Below are positions 52,480 to 60,718 of a DNA stretch of 64,000 nt, piece after piece. Made by a program: the position numbers and the translations under genes. How positions within the stretch are numbered: position 1 is the stretch's first letter; every line of letters starts with the position of its first letter. The notes beneath the pieces were generated by a model, which saw nothing but the letters and a program-made list of their open reading frames with translations, did no database searches and was not told the DNA's origin. Origin of the DNA: Brachybacterium subflavum. Lineage in GTDB: Bacteria > Actinomycetota > Actinomycetes > Actinomycetales > Dermabacteraceae. The stretch spans positions 186,001 through 250,000 of the forward strand of contig NZ_VIGP01000003.1 in the NCBI RefSeq assembly GCF_009299795.1. Reading direction: 5' to 3'.

Positions 52480-52537
52480 AACGGCCTATGTCGGACATCC
52501 GTGCCGTATTTCGCACGGATGTCCGACATGCGCCGTT
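52480..52537. repeat. 58-bp interrupted palindrome at a convergent junction
   Basis: A 17-bp perfect stem (52488-52504 with 52513-52529) surrounds an 8-base loop. After a 2-bp mismatch, AACGGC/GCCGTT extends it by 6 bp. Each arm carries the smaller palindrome ATGTC-g-GACAT or its mate. It lies between two convergent genes and is a candidate bidirectional terminator. Confidence 0.8.
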
Positions 52538-52549
52538 CGAAGACACTCG

Positions 52550-52607
52550 ACGGGTACGGGCGACCGACGGGGCGACGTCAAACGGGTACGGGCGACCGAC
52601 GGGGCGA
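52550..52607 (+). repeat. 26-bp direct repeat, two perfect copies 32 bp apart
   Basis: ACGGGTACGGGCGACCGACG and six further bases occur identically at 52550 and 52582. It sits just after the palindrome, in non-coding DNA. The remainder up to 52741 shows nothing else I can support. Confidence 0.75.
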
Positions 52608-52741
52608 TGCCGGGCAGACGCGGACGACCGCCAGGGCATGGCCAGGCGGGCACCGGCGACCAGCCGGGCGTCAGCAGGTGGACGTGCCGGCTGCCGGTGG
52701 GACGACACCTGGCGCGCGCGGCGCCGCCGACGCGAACCGTG

Positions 52742-54046
52742 TCAGCGCGCTCCTGAGCCCGCAGCGGCCCGGGGCTGCGGCTCCTCCTTCACCAGCCAGC
52801 GGCCGACGGGCGGCGAGGTGATCCACGACAGCACCTTGACGATCGGGGGCCGCGAGAGGATCAGCACCAGGAGCAGCGCCCCGACCACGAGCATCACCGC
52901 GTCGAGGTTGGAGGTCATCGTGTCGAACCAGCCCAGGTTCCGGGGCACCTGGAGCAGCAGCGGGTGGATCAGGTAGATCGTCAGGGACTCCACGCCCAGC
53001 GCCGTGAACCAGTGGTGGCGGCGCGGGGCGACCATGACCAGCGCGATGGTGAGGATCGTGCCGCAGATCAGCACGAGCACGCGCGTGACGATGCCGTAGA
53101 TGTTGCCCATGTCGTTCTCGGAGAAGCTGCGGGACATGGTGAAGATGTCGTTGGAGAACTTGTCGTGGGTGAGCACCGCGACCACGAAGGCGCAGGCGAA
53201 GGCCGCCGCTCCGATCGCCCGTCCCCAGCGCACATCGCGGATCCTGGCGAGCATCTCCGGCGTGCACATCAGCCCCATCACGAAGAACGGCAGGAAGCTC
53301 AGCACGCGCCCCCAGGTGAGGACCGTGTCCAGGTCCGCCTCGAGGGGCGCGAGCACCGAGATCGCGACCGCGAACACGAGCGGGTAGCGCAGGGAGCGCA
53401 GGACCGGCGAGAACACTCGCCAGAAGGTCAGTGCGAGCAGGAACCACAGCGTCCACGCCGGGTGCCAGAGGGTCACGGTGATCGGATCGCCGTCGAGCAG
53501 GTCGCTCTCGACCGAATGGATGACCTGGAAGATCAGGTACGGCAGGAGCATCCCGGTGAGCAGGCGGGAGATCTGGCGCGGCTCGTTGCGGTAGGAGCGG
53601 CAGAGGAACCCGGAGATCGCGACGAAGGCCGGCATGTGGAACGAGTAGATCCACGTGTAGAGGATGTCGAGATTCGCGTTGTCGTTGCTCTCGATCGTGT
53701 GGCCCACGACCACCAGCGCGATGAGGATCGCGCGCGCATTGTCGAGCAGCGGATCACGGGGCTTCTTCGCGGGTTTCGCGGAGCTCGCGGGTGTCGCGGG
53801 GGCCGCGGGTCGCGAGGGGGCCGCGGGTCGCGCGGGATCGGCCGGCGCCGGATCGGATGACGCTGCGGTGGTGTCGAGCGCGCCGGGAGCGGATGTCCCG
53901 CGGCCGTCGCCGTGGGCGCGGTGCGTGGGCGGACGCCGCGGCGTGTGCGTCGGCCGGGACGGCGCGCCACCACCGGCCGGTCCCGTGCCGGCTGTGCCTG
54001 CGGGGGCTGGCTCCGCGCTCGGATCCTGCTGGCCGGCCATGCGCAT
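52742..54046 (-). CDS. acyltransferase-3 family membrane protein
   Basis: A 434-residue polytopic membrane acyltransferase. A disordered Pro/Ala/Thr-rich N-terminus covers about 95 residues. It is followed by DNARAILIALVVVGHTIES, holding the catalytic-type His, then YSFHMPAFVAISGFLCRSY, and about ten hydrophobic helices in all. The family O-acylates surface sugars; fucose 4-O-acetylase-like members look closest. GAGAGG precedes the ATG at 54046, and another in-frame ATG is at 54040. A TAGCCT -10 is 32 bp upstream of the start. Confidence 0.85.
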   Translation of the reverse strand: MRMAGQQDPSAEPAPAGTAGTGPAGGGAPSRPTHTPRRPPTHRAHGDGRGTSAPGALDTTAASSDPAPADPARPAAPSRPAAPATPASSAKPAKKPRDPLLDNARAILIALVVVGHTIESNDNANLDILYTWIYSFHMPAFVAISGFLCRSYRNEPRQISRLLTGMLLPYLIFQVIHSVESDLLDGDPITVTLWHPAWTLWFLLALTFWRVFSPVLRSLRYPLVFAVAISVLAPLEADLDTVLTWGRVLSFLPFFVMGLMCTPEMLARIRDVRWGRAIGAAAFACAFVVAVLTHDKFSNDIFTMSRSFSENDMGNIYGIVTRVLVLICGTILTIALVMVAPRRHHWFTALGVESLTIYLIHPLLLQVPRNLGWFDTMTSNLDAVMLVVGALLLVLILSRPPIVKVLSWITSPPVGRWLVKEEPQPRAAAGSGAR

Positions 54047-54078
54047 GCGCCTCTCGTCGGGGTGAACGGAACGTGACG

Positions 54079-54084
54079 AGGCTA
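54079..54084 (-). promoter_or_regulatory. -10 box (TAGCCT) of the acyltransferase gene
   Basis: TAGCCT on the minus strand would start a short leader of about 25 bases containing GAGAGG before ATG 54046. It lies in the 185-bp gap after putA. Confidence 0.45.
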
Positions 54085-54231
54085 GGACCGGAAGGTGGCG
54101 CGCTCAAGCGGCCGCGCCGCGAATGGGATGCATCGCGCTCCGGTCCGAGGGCGCACATGATCGGGTCGACGGGCCGGAGCGCCGGCGCATCGGACGAGTC
54201 CGACCGGCCGGCGCGCGCCCCGTCCTCCCCG

Positions 54232-57200
54232 TCAGTCGCGACCGCGGATGTACCCCGTGCCCCCGGTGACGTCGAGGGTCTCGGGGATGATGTTCCCGTA
54301 GCGGTGGTCGGTCGCGCTGATGGCCTGCTCGTGCAGGAAGCTCAGCAGCTCGATCCGCCCGCTCGCGGTCACCGGACCGCGGAACAGGGCCACTTCGACG
54401 CGGCGCGAGATCGCGCCCAGCAGGGTGTCGTCGGCCTCTCCGACCAGCCGGATCCGCAGGCGGGACTGGCCGGCGATCGCCGCGGCGAACGTGTCGGCGT
54501 CCTCCATCCGCACGGTGGTTCCCGCCGGCAGCTCCTGGGCGGCCGCGGCGCGCAGGGCGCCGGTCGCCACGGAGACCTCGATGTCGGCGCCCACGGTCGC
54601 CGCGGCGTGCAGCACACGACGCAGCTCGACCTCTCGCGCGCCCTCGGCGGCGCGCACCACCGTGGGGATCGGCACGTAGCGCAGCACGTTGATCTCCCCG
54701 TGCAGGTCCTGCGGGTCCCGGGCGGCGAAGGTGCTCGTCCAGTGGGCGGCGTCCGAGTGCTTCGCCGTGGTCAGCCACGTGGCCTCGTCGCGGATGGCTC
54801 CCGAGGCCGTGCGCCGGCCCTCGACGTCGGCCGCATCCATGAGGTGGATGAGGTAGTTCGGGCCGCCGGCCTTCGAGGTCTCCCCGATCGCGGAGCGCTT
54901 CCAGCCGCCGAAGGCCTGGCGCTCCACGATCGCGCCCGTGATCCCGCGGTTGACGTACAGGTTCCCGGCCTCCACGTGCTGGGTCCACCAGGCGATCTCG
55001 CCGAGGTCCAGGGAGTGCAGGCCGGCGGTGAGCCCGTACGAGGTGCCGTTCTGGATCTCGGTCGCCTCCTCGAGGGTGTCGGCGTGGATGATGCCCAGGA
55101 TCGGTCCGAAGTACTCGGTGAGGTGGTACTCGGAGCCCGGCTGCACGCCCTCGCGCACGCCCGGGCTCCACAGGCGGCCGGACTCGTCGAGCTGCTGCGG
55201 CTCGGCGAGCCAGCGCTCCCCGGCGCCGAGGCCGCCCAGTCCGTCGGCGAGCTTGCCGGCGGGCTCCTCGATGATCGGTCCCATCTGGGAGATCGGATCC
55301 GTCGGGTAGCCGACGTGCAGGCTCATCACCGCGTCGGCGAGCTGGGAGGAGAAGCGGCGGGAGCGGGCGACGGAGCCCACCGTGATCACCAGGCTCGCGG
55401 CCGAGCACTTCTGGCCGGCATGGCCGAAGGCGCTCGCGGCGACGTCCTTCGCCGCGAGGTCGAGGTCCGCGTGGGGAGTGACGATGACGGCGTTCTTGCC
55501 GCTCGTCTCCGCCTTGATCGGCAGCTCGGGCCTCCAGGAGGCGAAGAGCGACGCCGTGTCGTAGGCGCCCGTGAGGACGAGCTGATCCACGCGCGGATCG
55601 GTGATCAGGGCGCGCCCGACCTCGTCCTCGGGGACGTCGACGATCTGGACGAGGTCCTGGTCGATCCCGGCCTCGTGGACGAGGGCGCCGATGATCGCAC
55701 CGCAGCGACGGGCCTGAGGGGCGGGCTTCATGACGACCGCGCTGCCGGTGACGAGCGCGGAGAGCAGGCCACCGGTGGGGATCGCGACCGGGAAGTTCCA
55801 GGGCGGGGTGACCAGGGTCAGTCGACGGGGCGTGAGGACGGCGTCGTCGAGCTCCTCGAGCAGCTCGGCCTGCTCGGCGTAGTAGAGGGCGAAGTCCATG
55901 GCCTCGCTGACCTCGGGGTCGCCCTGCTCGAGGACCTTGCCGGTCTCCGCGGCCATCACCTCGAGGAGGTCGGCGCGGTGCGCCGCGAAGACGCGGGCGA
56001 CCTCGCGGACCGCCTGCGCCCTCTCGCTCGCGCCCTTCTTCGCCCAGGCCTCCTGGGCCGCGAGGGCGCGGCGGTAGACGTCGTCGACGCCCTCGCGGGT
56101 GGTCACCCGTGCCGCCTCGATCTCCTCGATGCCGAGGCGGGAGCCGCGCACGCGGTGGATGATCCCGGCCGCCCACTCCTGGTTCGCGGCCGTGGACATG
56201 TCGGTGTCGGGCGTGTTGCGGAAGGCGCCGGGGCGCGCCGGGATCACGGCCGACCCGAGCGTCGGCCTCTCCCCGTGCTCCTCCGCCGCGCGGTCCTGGT
56301 CGCGGTGGGTGGCCACCGCCGGTCCCTCGACGGCGCGCGCGAGCGACGCCTCGAAGCGCGCCTGCTCGCGCGCGAAGAGCTCCTCGCTGTCCTCGAGCTC
56401 GAAGACGGCCGACATGAAGTTCTCGCTCGAGGCGTTCTCCTCGAGGCGCCGCACCAGGTAGGAGACGGCCACGTCGAACTCGCGAGGCGAGACCACCGGC
56501 ACGTACAGCCGCATCGAGCCGACGGTCTCGCGCACCACCTGCTGCTGGCCCGGGGCCATGCCGGCGAGCATCTCGAACTCGACCGCGCCGTCGGCCCCGT
56601 CGATGCCGCGTTCGCCCATCAGCAGGTGCGCGAAGGCGACGTCGAAGAGGTTGTGCCCGGCGATGCCCAGGTGCACGGCCTCCAGGTGGGAGGGCTCGAG
56701 GGAGTCCAGGAGGATCCGCTTGTACTGGGCGTCGGACTCCTCCTTGGTGTGGAAGGGCGCCTGGTCCAGGCCGTGCAGCGAAGCGTCGACCGTCTCCAGG
56801 GCGAGGTTCGCTCCCTTGACCACGCGCACCTTGATGGGGGCACCGCCGCGTGCCACGCGATCCTCCGCGAAGGCCCGCAGACGCTGCATCGCGGCGAAGG
56901 AGTCGGGCAGGTAGGCCTGCAGCACGATCCCCGCCCGCAGGTGCATGAGCTCGGGGCGGTCCAGGAGCTTCTCGAACACGTCGAGGGTCAGCTCGAGATC
57001 CCGGTACTCCTCCATGTCCATGTTGAGGAAGGTGGGGGAGTCCTGGCGGGAGGCGTCGAGGTAGAGGGGCAGCAGGGTCTCCACGACGTGGTCGACCGTC
57101 TCCTCCGCGCCCCACAGCGAGAGGTGGTCGATGATCGAGGAGATCTTGATCGACACGTAGTCGACGTCGTCGCGGCCGGCCATCCCGCGCACGGAGGCCA

Positions 57201-57687
57201 GGCGCCGGCCGGCCTCGCGGGCGCCCAGGACGGCCTCGCCGAGCACGTTGATGTTCAGGTCGGTGCCCTCGGCGCGCAGCCTGCGCACGGAGCGCGCGAG
57301 GTGCGGGTCGCGCGAGTCGAGGATGAGGTGGGAGACCATGCGCCGCATGACGGCCTGCGCGGTCGGGATGACGGCGTGGGGCAGGGTGGGCGCGGTGGCG
57401 CCGCCGAAGGAGATCACGCGGCGCAGCGGAGCCGGCAGGAACGACGGCGGGTCGGCCGCGAGCCGCTTCAGCTCGGAGGCGGCCGCGCGGGGATCCTCGG
57501 TGCGGATCACGCGGTCCACGAAGGCGACGGTGAAGTCGAGGCCCTTGGGGTCCTTGAGGAGATCGGCCAGCAGCTGGGCGGAGCGGGGGACGGGCCGCGC
57601 TGCGGCTTCGTGGACCCAGTCCCTGACCTGCGATGCGACCTGCTCGGGCGCGATGGACGTGGTGCGGGTCCCCGTGGTCGTGGGCAA
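54232..57687 (-). CDS. putA: bifunctional proline dehydrogenase / L-glutamate gamma-semialdehyde dehydrogenase
   Basis: An 1151-residue two-enzyme fusion that oxidises proline to glutamate. The PRODH barrel covers about residues 70-460, with VSIKISSIIDH, FLNMDMEEYRDLELT and GIVLQAYLPDS. The aldehyde dehydrogenase follows: TLVTPPWNFPVAIPTG, the Glu in LPIKAETSGKNAVIV, catalytic Cys in HAGQKCSAASLVI near residue 770, and EYFGPILGI. There is no N-terminal DNA-binding domain, so it is not an autorepressor. TTG 57687 is chosen because AGGAG lies 7 bases upstream and no ATG or GTG fits. Confidence 0.94.
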   Translation of the reverse strand: MPTTTGTRTTSIAPEQVASQVRDWVHEAAARPVPRSAQLLADLLKDPKGLDFTVAFVDRVIRTEDPRAAASELKRLAADPPSFLPAPLRRVISFGGATAPTLPHAVIPTAQAVMRRMVSHLILDSRDPHLARSVRRLRAEGTDLNINVLGEAVLGAREAGRRLASVRGMAGRDDVDYVSIKISSIIDHLSLWGAEETVDHVVETLLPLYLDASRQDSPTFLNMDMEEYRDLELTLDVFEKLLDRPELMHLRAGIVLQAYLPDSFAAMQRLRAFAEDRVARGGAPIKVRVVKGANLALETVDASLHGLDQAPFHTKEESDAQYKRILLDSLEPSHLEAVHLGIAGHNLFDVAFAHLLMGERGIDGADGAVEFEMLAGMAPGQQQVVRETVGSMRLYVPVVSPREFDVAVSYLVRRLEENASSENFMSAVFELEDSEELFAREQARFEASLARAVEGPAVATHRDQDRAAEEHGERPTLGSAVIPARPGAFRNTPDTDMSTAANQEWAAGIIHRVRGSRLGIEEIEAARVTTREGVDDVYRRALAAQEAWAKKGASERAQAVREVARVFAAHRADLLEVMAAETGKVLEQGDPEVSEAMDFALYYAEQAELLEELDDAVLTPRRLTLVTPPWNFPVAIPTGGLLSALVTGSAVVMKPAPQARRCGAIIGALVHEAGIDQDLVQIVDVPEDEVGRALITDPRVDQLVLTGAYDTASLFASWRPELPIKAETSGKNAVIVTPHADLDLAAKDVAASAFGHAGQKCSAASLVITVGSVARSRRFSSQLADAVMSLHVGYPTDPISQMGPIIEEPAGKLADGLGGLGAGERWLAEPQQLDESGRLWSPGVREGVQPGSEYHLTEYFGPILGIIHADTLEEATEIQNGTSYGLTAGLHSLDLGEIAWWTQHVEAGNLYVNRGITGAIVERQAFGGWKRSAIGETSKAGGPNYLIHLMDAADVEGRRTASGAIRDEATWLTTAKHSDAAHWTSTFAARDPQDLHGEINVLRYVPIPTVVRAAEGAREVELRRVLHAAATVGADIEVSVATGALRAAAAQELPAGTTVRMEDADTFAAAIAGQSRLRIRLVGEADDTLLGAISRRVEVALFRGPVTASGRIELLSFLHEQAISATDHRYGNIIPETLDVTGGTGYIRGRD

Positions 57688-57714
57688 CGCTGTTCTCCTG
57701 ATCTGTCGACGGGA

Positions 57715-57747
57715 CGAGAAGTCTCGCGGTCGCCGGCCGCGGCCGGC
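57715..57747. promoter_or_regulatory. two small palindromes before putA
   Basis: CGAGA-ag-TCTCG (57715-57726) and the perfect 16-bp GCCGGCCGCGGCCGGC (57732-57747) lie 28-60 bp before the putA start. Either could be an operator for a proline-responsive regulator, with no further support. The rest of the 297-bp gap is featureless to me. Confidence 0.3.
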
Positions 57748-57984
57748 AGTGCTTGTCTGCGGGGTGCGGCCCGCGCCGTCCCGAGGAGCGGCGGGGAGGA
57801 CGGCGGCGCGGGGCCCGCGACGGGTGCGCCGCGGTGGATGGAGGGCGACGATGTCCTCCTGCCGTCCTCGGGTCCGTGCGCGCGCCCGAGGGACTCCCAT
57901 CGTACGTCCGGGGATCGGGTGCCTGTGCCACGATGGGGCACATGCGGCAGTGTCCGAAGCTGCCCCGACGGAAGGCAGAACACC

Positions 57985-58428
57985 ATGAAGAAGGTCATCT
58001 TCCTGCTCGGCCTCGTGCTCGGCTTCTTCGCGGGCTCCCGCATGGGCCGCGGCCCCTACGAGTCCCTCGAGTCCACCGCCCGCCAGATCGCCGACGACCC
58101 GACGGTCCAGAAGAAGGCGTCCGATGCGAAGGAATCCGCGGAAGGCCTGGCCCAGCGCGCGAAGGACCGCGCGCCCGAGGTCGCCGACTCGGTGAAGGGC
58201 GCCGCCGCGGGCGCCGCCACCGCGGTCAAGGACCGCGCCACCCATCGCGCCGATGATGCCTCGGGGGACGACGAGGGCGGCGAGAGCGCGAAGGCCGGCT
58301 CCGGCGCCTCGTCCTCGGCCGGCGGCGCCGGATCGACGTCCGCGACTCCGGACGGCCCCGCGGGCAGCACGCCCGACACCACCTCGGGCGGCGACGGCGA
58401 GGTCGGCGACAAGCCCCTCAGCGCCTGA
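57985..58428 (+). CDS. YtxH-like membrane-anchored protein
   Basis: A 147-residue protein. The N-terminus KKVIFLLGLVLGFFAGSRMG is a membrane helix followed by the YtxH-type GRGPYESLES turn. Residues 35-90 are a helical, Ala/Lys/Asp-rich segment with late-embryogenesis-like repeats (AKDRAPEVADSVKGAAAGAA). The C-terminal 55 residues are disordered Ser/Gly/Asp sequence. The family is linked to general stress in Bacillus. GAAGG lies a few bases before ATG 57985. Confidence 0.8.
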   Translation: MKKVIFLLGLVLGFFAGSRMGRGPYESLESTARQIADDPTVQKKASDAKESAEGLAQRAKDRAPEVADSVKGAAAGAATAVKDRATHRADDASGDDEGGESAKAGSGASSSAGGAGSTSATPDGPAGSTPDTTSGGDGEVGDKPLSA

Positions 58429-58486
58429 GTCCCGGCGCCGGCGAGGCCGTCGGCCCCGTCGCCGGCGCATCTGCCGGCTGCACGAC

Positions 58487-58540
58487 GAGATGAGCGTGGC
58501 GAGCCACGATCCGCGGATCGTGGCTCGCCACGCTCATCTC
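58487..58540. repeat. perfect 54-bp palindrome, no spacer, at a convergent junction
   Basis: The 27-bp arms beginning GAGATGAGCGTGGCGAGC are exact complements meeting at the centre CCGCGG. Each arm contains its own palindrome GTGGC-ga-GCCAC. It sits in the 180-bp gap between the YtxH-like and thymidine kinase genes, which converge. The remaining gap sequence shows nothing else. Confidence 0.92.
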
Positions 58541-58608
58541 TCTGTTCGGCGGCCGGTGTCCCGTTGCCCGTGGCGCAGGCACGCGGGCCGACGTCGCCGG
58601 GCGCGCGG

Positions 58609-59220
58609 TCAGCCGATGACGCGGACGCCCGCGCGCTCCTGCTCCTCCATGAAGCAGGCGCCGCACAGGGACTCGTAGCGCACCTCGGCGCGGTCCTCGA
58701 TCTCGACCTGGTCGCCCGCGAAGACCGGACGGCCGTCGACGGTGCGGCAGTTGAACTCCGCCTGTGAGCCGCAGCGGCACATCGTGGGCAGCTTCTCGAA
58801 GTTGTCGGCGAGCTCGAAGAGGCGGCGGCTGCCGGGGAACTCGCGGGCCGTGAAGTCCGTGCGCAGCCCGTAGCAGATGACGGAGATGCCGTCGGCCTTC
58901 GCGACCAGGAACAGCTGGTCGATCTGCGCGGGCGTGAGGAACTGGCACTCGTCCACGAGCACGCAGTGCAGGGGGCGCAGGCCCTCGGCGTCCGCGGTCT
59001 CGGCGATCCGCGCGCGCAGGTCGTCCGCGGGGGAGCACAGCACGTCGACCCGGCGCCTGGCGCCGCCGCGGGCGACCACCCAGTCCTCGCCCTTGGTGTC
59101 GATCGCGGGCTTCACGGTGAGCGTCGCGAGACCGCGCTCGGCGTAGTTGAAGGCGGTCTTGATGAGGGTGTCGGACTTCCCGGAGTTCATCGCTCCGTAC
59201 TTGAAGTGCAGCTTGGACAT
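58609..59220 (-). CDS. tdk: thymidine kinase
   Basis: A 203-residue type II thymidine kinase for nucleoside salvage. P-loop LHFKYGAMNSGKSDTLIKTA at residues 4-23, Walker B CVLVDECQFLTPAQ near residue 87, lasso-domain zinc ligands CRCG and CGAC, and the ICYGLRTDFT substrate loop. ATG 59220 is the first Met. It lies 53 bp after the Eis-like gene on the same strand. Confidence 0.96.
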   Translation of the reverse strand: MSKLHFKYGAMNSGKSDTLIKTAFNYAERGLATLTVKPAIDTKGEDWVVARGGARRRVDVLCSPADDLRARIAETADAEGLRPLHCVLVDECQFLTPAQIDQLFLVAKADGISVICYGLRTDFTAREFPGSRRLFELADNFEKLPTMCRCGSQAEFNCRTVDGRPVFAGDQVEIEDRAEVRYESLCGACFMEEQERAGVRVIG

Positions 59221-59273
59221 GAGGTGGTGGCTCCGGGACGGTCGGGGAGAGGCGGGACGGCGGGGCGGGTGCG

Positions 59274-60521
59274 TCAGAACGCGTCGAGGACGCTCGGGCG
59301 CGGACCGCGGAGCAGGGTATCGAGGAATGCCTCCCCAGCGGCGTCGGCCTCTGCCCCCAGGCCCGCCCGCCGGGCATCGGCGAGGCTGCGGCCGCCTGTG
59401 AGCAGGAGCGCGGCGGCGTGCACGTCGAGGCGGGCCCAGGCCGTCGGAGCCCCGTGCCCGCCCGGTTGCAGGGCCGGCTCGCCCGCGGTGATCCCCTCGA
59501 CGTGCACGAGGCCGTCCTGCGCACGCACGTCCCAGCGCCCGTCCGCGCGACAGGCCGCCGCCGACGGCGTCCCATCCCGGACCTCCAGGCGCACGCTCCC
59601 TGTGAGCCCTGCCGGTGCGGGGCGGTCCGCGAGGGCGCGGGCGGTGTCCACGAGGCGCATCATCACCAGCGGCACGATGTCGGGGGTGGTGCGCAGTCCT
59701 CCGCCGGGCAGCACGTCCAGGATCGGGTCCTCGGTGCGCAGGCGGATCCGCGCCGCCGTGGTCACGGTCGACCACGTGCCCAGGTGCTGCAGGAGCGCGA
59801 GCAGGTCGTCACGGTCCCGGCCGAGGATCTCGTGGACCTCGAGCCCGGCGCCGTCGGATCCCGGCTCCATCCGGGAGAAGGAGAGATAGCCGCGATCCTC
59901 TCCCTCCTCGTCCTCCAGCAGCACGGCGCCCCACGGCGGAGAGGGGAGCCCGGCGGAGAACAGCGGCGGCTCACGCCGCAGCATCGCGTTGTCCTCGGAG
60001 GTGAGATCGGTGTACAGGCGTCGCAGCCGCGGCATGGTCGCCGCGGTCACGGGCGCCAGGCGCCGACCGGGCACGCTGCGCAGGCGCTGCAGCTCTCCGA
60101 GCGGGACGACGATGCGCTCGGTCCGCGCGACCACCTGGCAGCCATGGCGGCGGTAGATCGCGGGGTTCGAGGGGTAGAGCATCGAGAAGGCCATCTCCTC
60201 GGCGCCGCAGCGGGCGAGGACTCCCTCGAGCAGCTCGCCGAACAGACCGCCGCCGCGGTGCGCCGGGTGCACGGCCAGTCCGCCGATGCCTCCGCACGTC
60301 GTGATCCCGCCGCCCAGCGCGATCGTGTCGCGACGGATCCTGGCGCCTGCGGCGAGCACGCCCTCCTCCCCGCCGGGCCGAGCGATCGAGTCGATGCCCA
60401 GCGGGATCTGGCCCTCCGGGAAGGGGCCGGGGACCTCCTCGACAGCCCCGCCGCCGAAGGCCTGGGCGGTCAGCCGCCGGTAGGCGGGCCGGTCATCGCT
60501 GGTCAGCTCTCGCACGGGCAT
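59274..60521 (-). CDS. Eis-like GNAT N-acetyltransferase with SCP2 domain
   Basis: A 415-residue protein of the Eis group: an N-terminal GNAT (IGGLAVHPAHRGGGLFGELL is the acetyl-CoA loop near residue 79), a second degenerate GNAT-like middle part, and a C-terminal sterol-carrier-like domain from about residue 300 that ends the active site. Eis proteins acetylate amines, including aminoglycosides and peptides. The natural substrate here is unknown. The start follows a TAGACT -10 by seven bases. Confidence 0.9.
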   Translation of the reverse strand: MPVRELTSDDRPAYRRLTAQAFGGGAVEEVPGPFPEGQIPLGIDSIARPGGEEGVLAAGARIRRDTIALGGGITTCGGIGGLAVHPAHRGGGLFGELLEGVLARCGAEEMAFSMLYPSNPAIYRRHGCQVVARTERIVVPLGELQRLRSVPGRRLAPVTAATMPRLRRLYTDLTSEDNAMLRREPPLFSAGLPSPPWGAVLLEDEEGEDRGYLSFSRMEPGSDGAGLEVHEILGRDRDDLLALLQHLGTWSTVTTAARIRLRTEDPILDVLPGGGLRTTPDIVPLVMMRLVDTARALADRPAPAGLTGSVRLEVRDGTPSAAACRADGRWDVRAQDGLVHVEGITAGEPALQPGGHGAPTAWARLDVHAAALLLTGGRSLADARRAGLGAEADAAGEAFLDTLLRGPRPSVLDAF

Positions 60522-60528
60522 GCACAGC

Positions 60529-60534
60529 AGTCTA
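60529..60534 (-). promoter_or_regulatory. -10 box (TAGACT) of the Eis-like gene
   Basis: TAGACT on the minus strand, seven bases, then ATG 60521, a leaderless arrangement. Confidence 0.5.
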
Positions 60535-60718
60535 GAGGCGGCGGACCCAGCCGACGCACGGCGCGGGGGGCTTACAGTGAGGCGGTTCCCGGCATCGAGG
60601 AGCGAGGGCCCGCACGGACCCGGACGCGGCGTCCCTTCAGCCATGGACCCGCTGCGCCGGCCCGTCGAATCCCGCCCGTCGGCCGGCCCCACGACGCCGC
60701 AGCACAGAAGGAGACATC

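Noticed and set aside
52550..52607. Possible CRISPR remnant from the 26-bp direct repeats
   Set aside because: There are only two copies with a 6-bp spacer and no cas gene anywhere in the window.
52260..52741. Several short open frames in the gap after the UDP-glucose pyrophosphorylase
   Set aside because: All cross the palindrome and repeats, lack ribosome-binding sites and show no motif.
54104..57943. Long minus-strand frame alternative to putA, and a plus-strand frame of about 1500 codons over the same DNA
   Set aside because: Both are in the wrong phase of a fully convincing PutA and are dominated by Arg, Ala, Gly and Pro.
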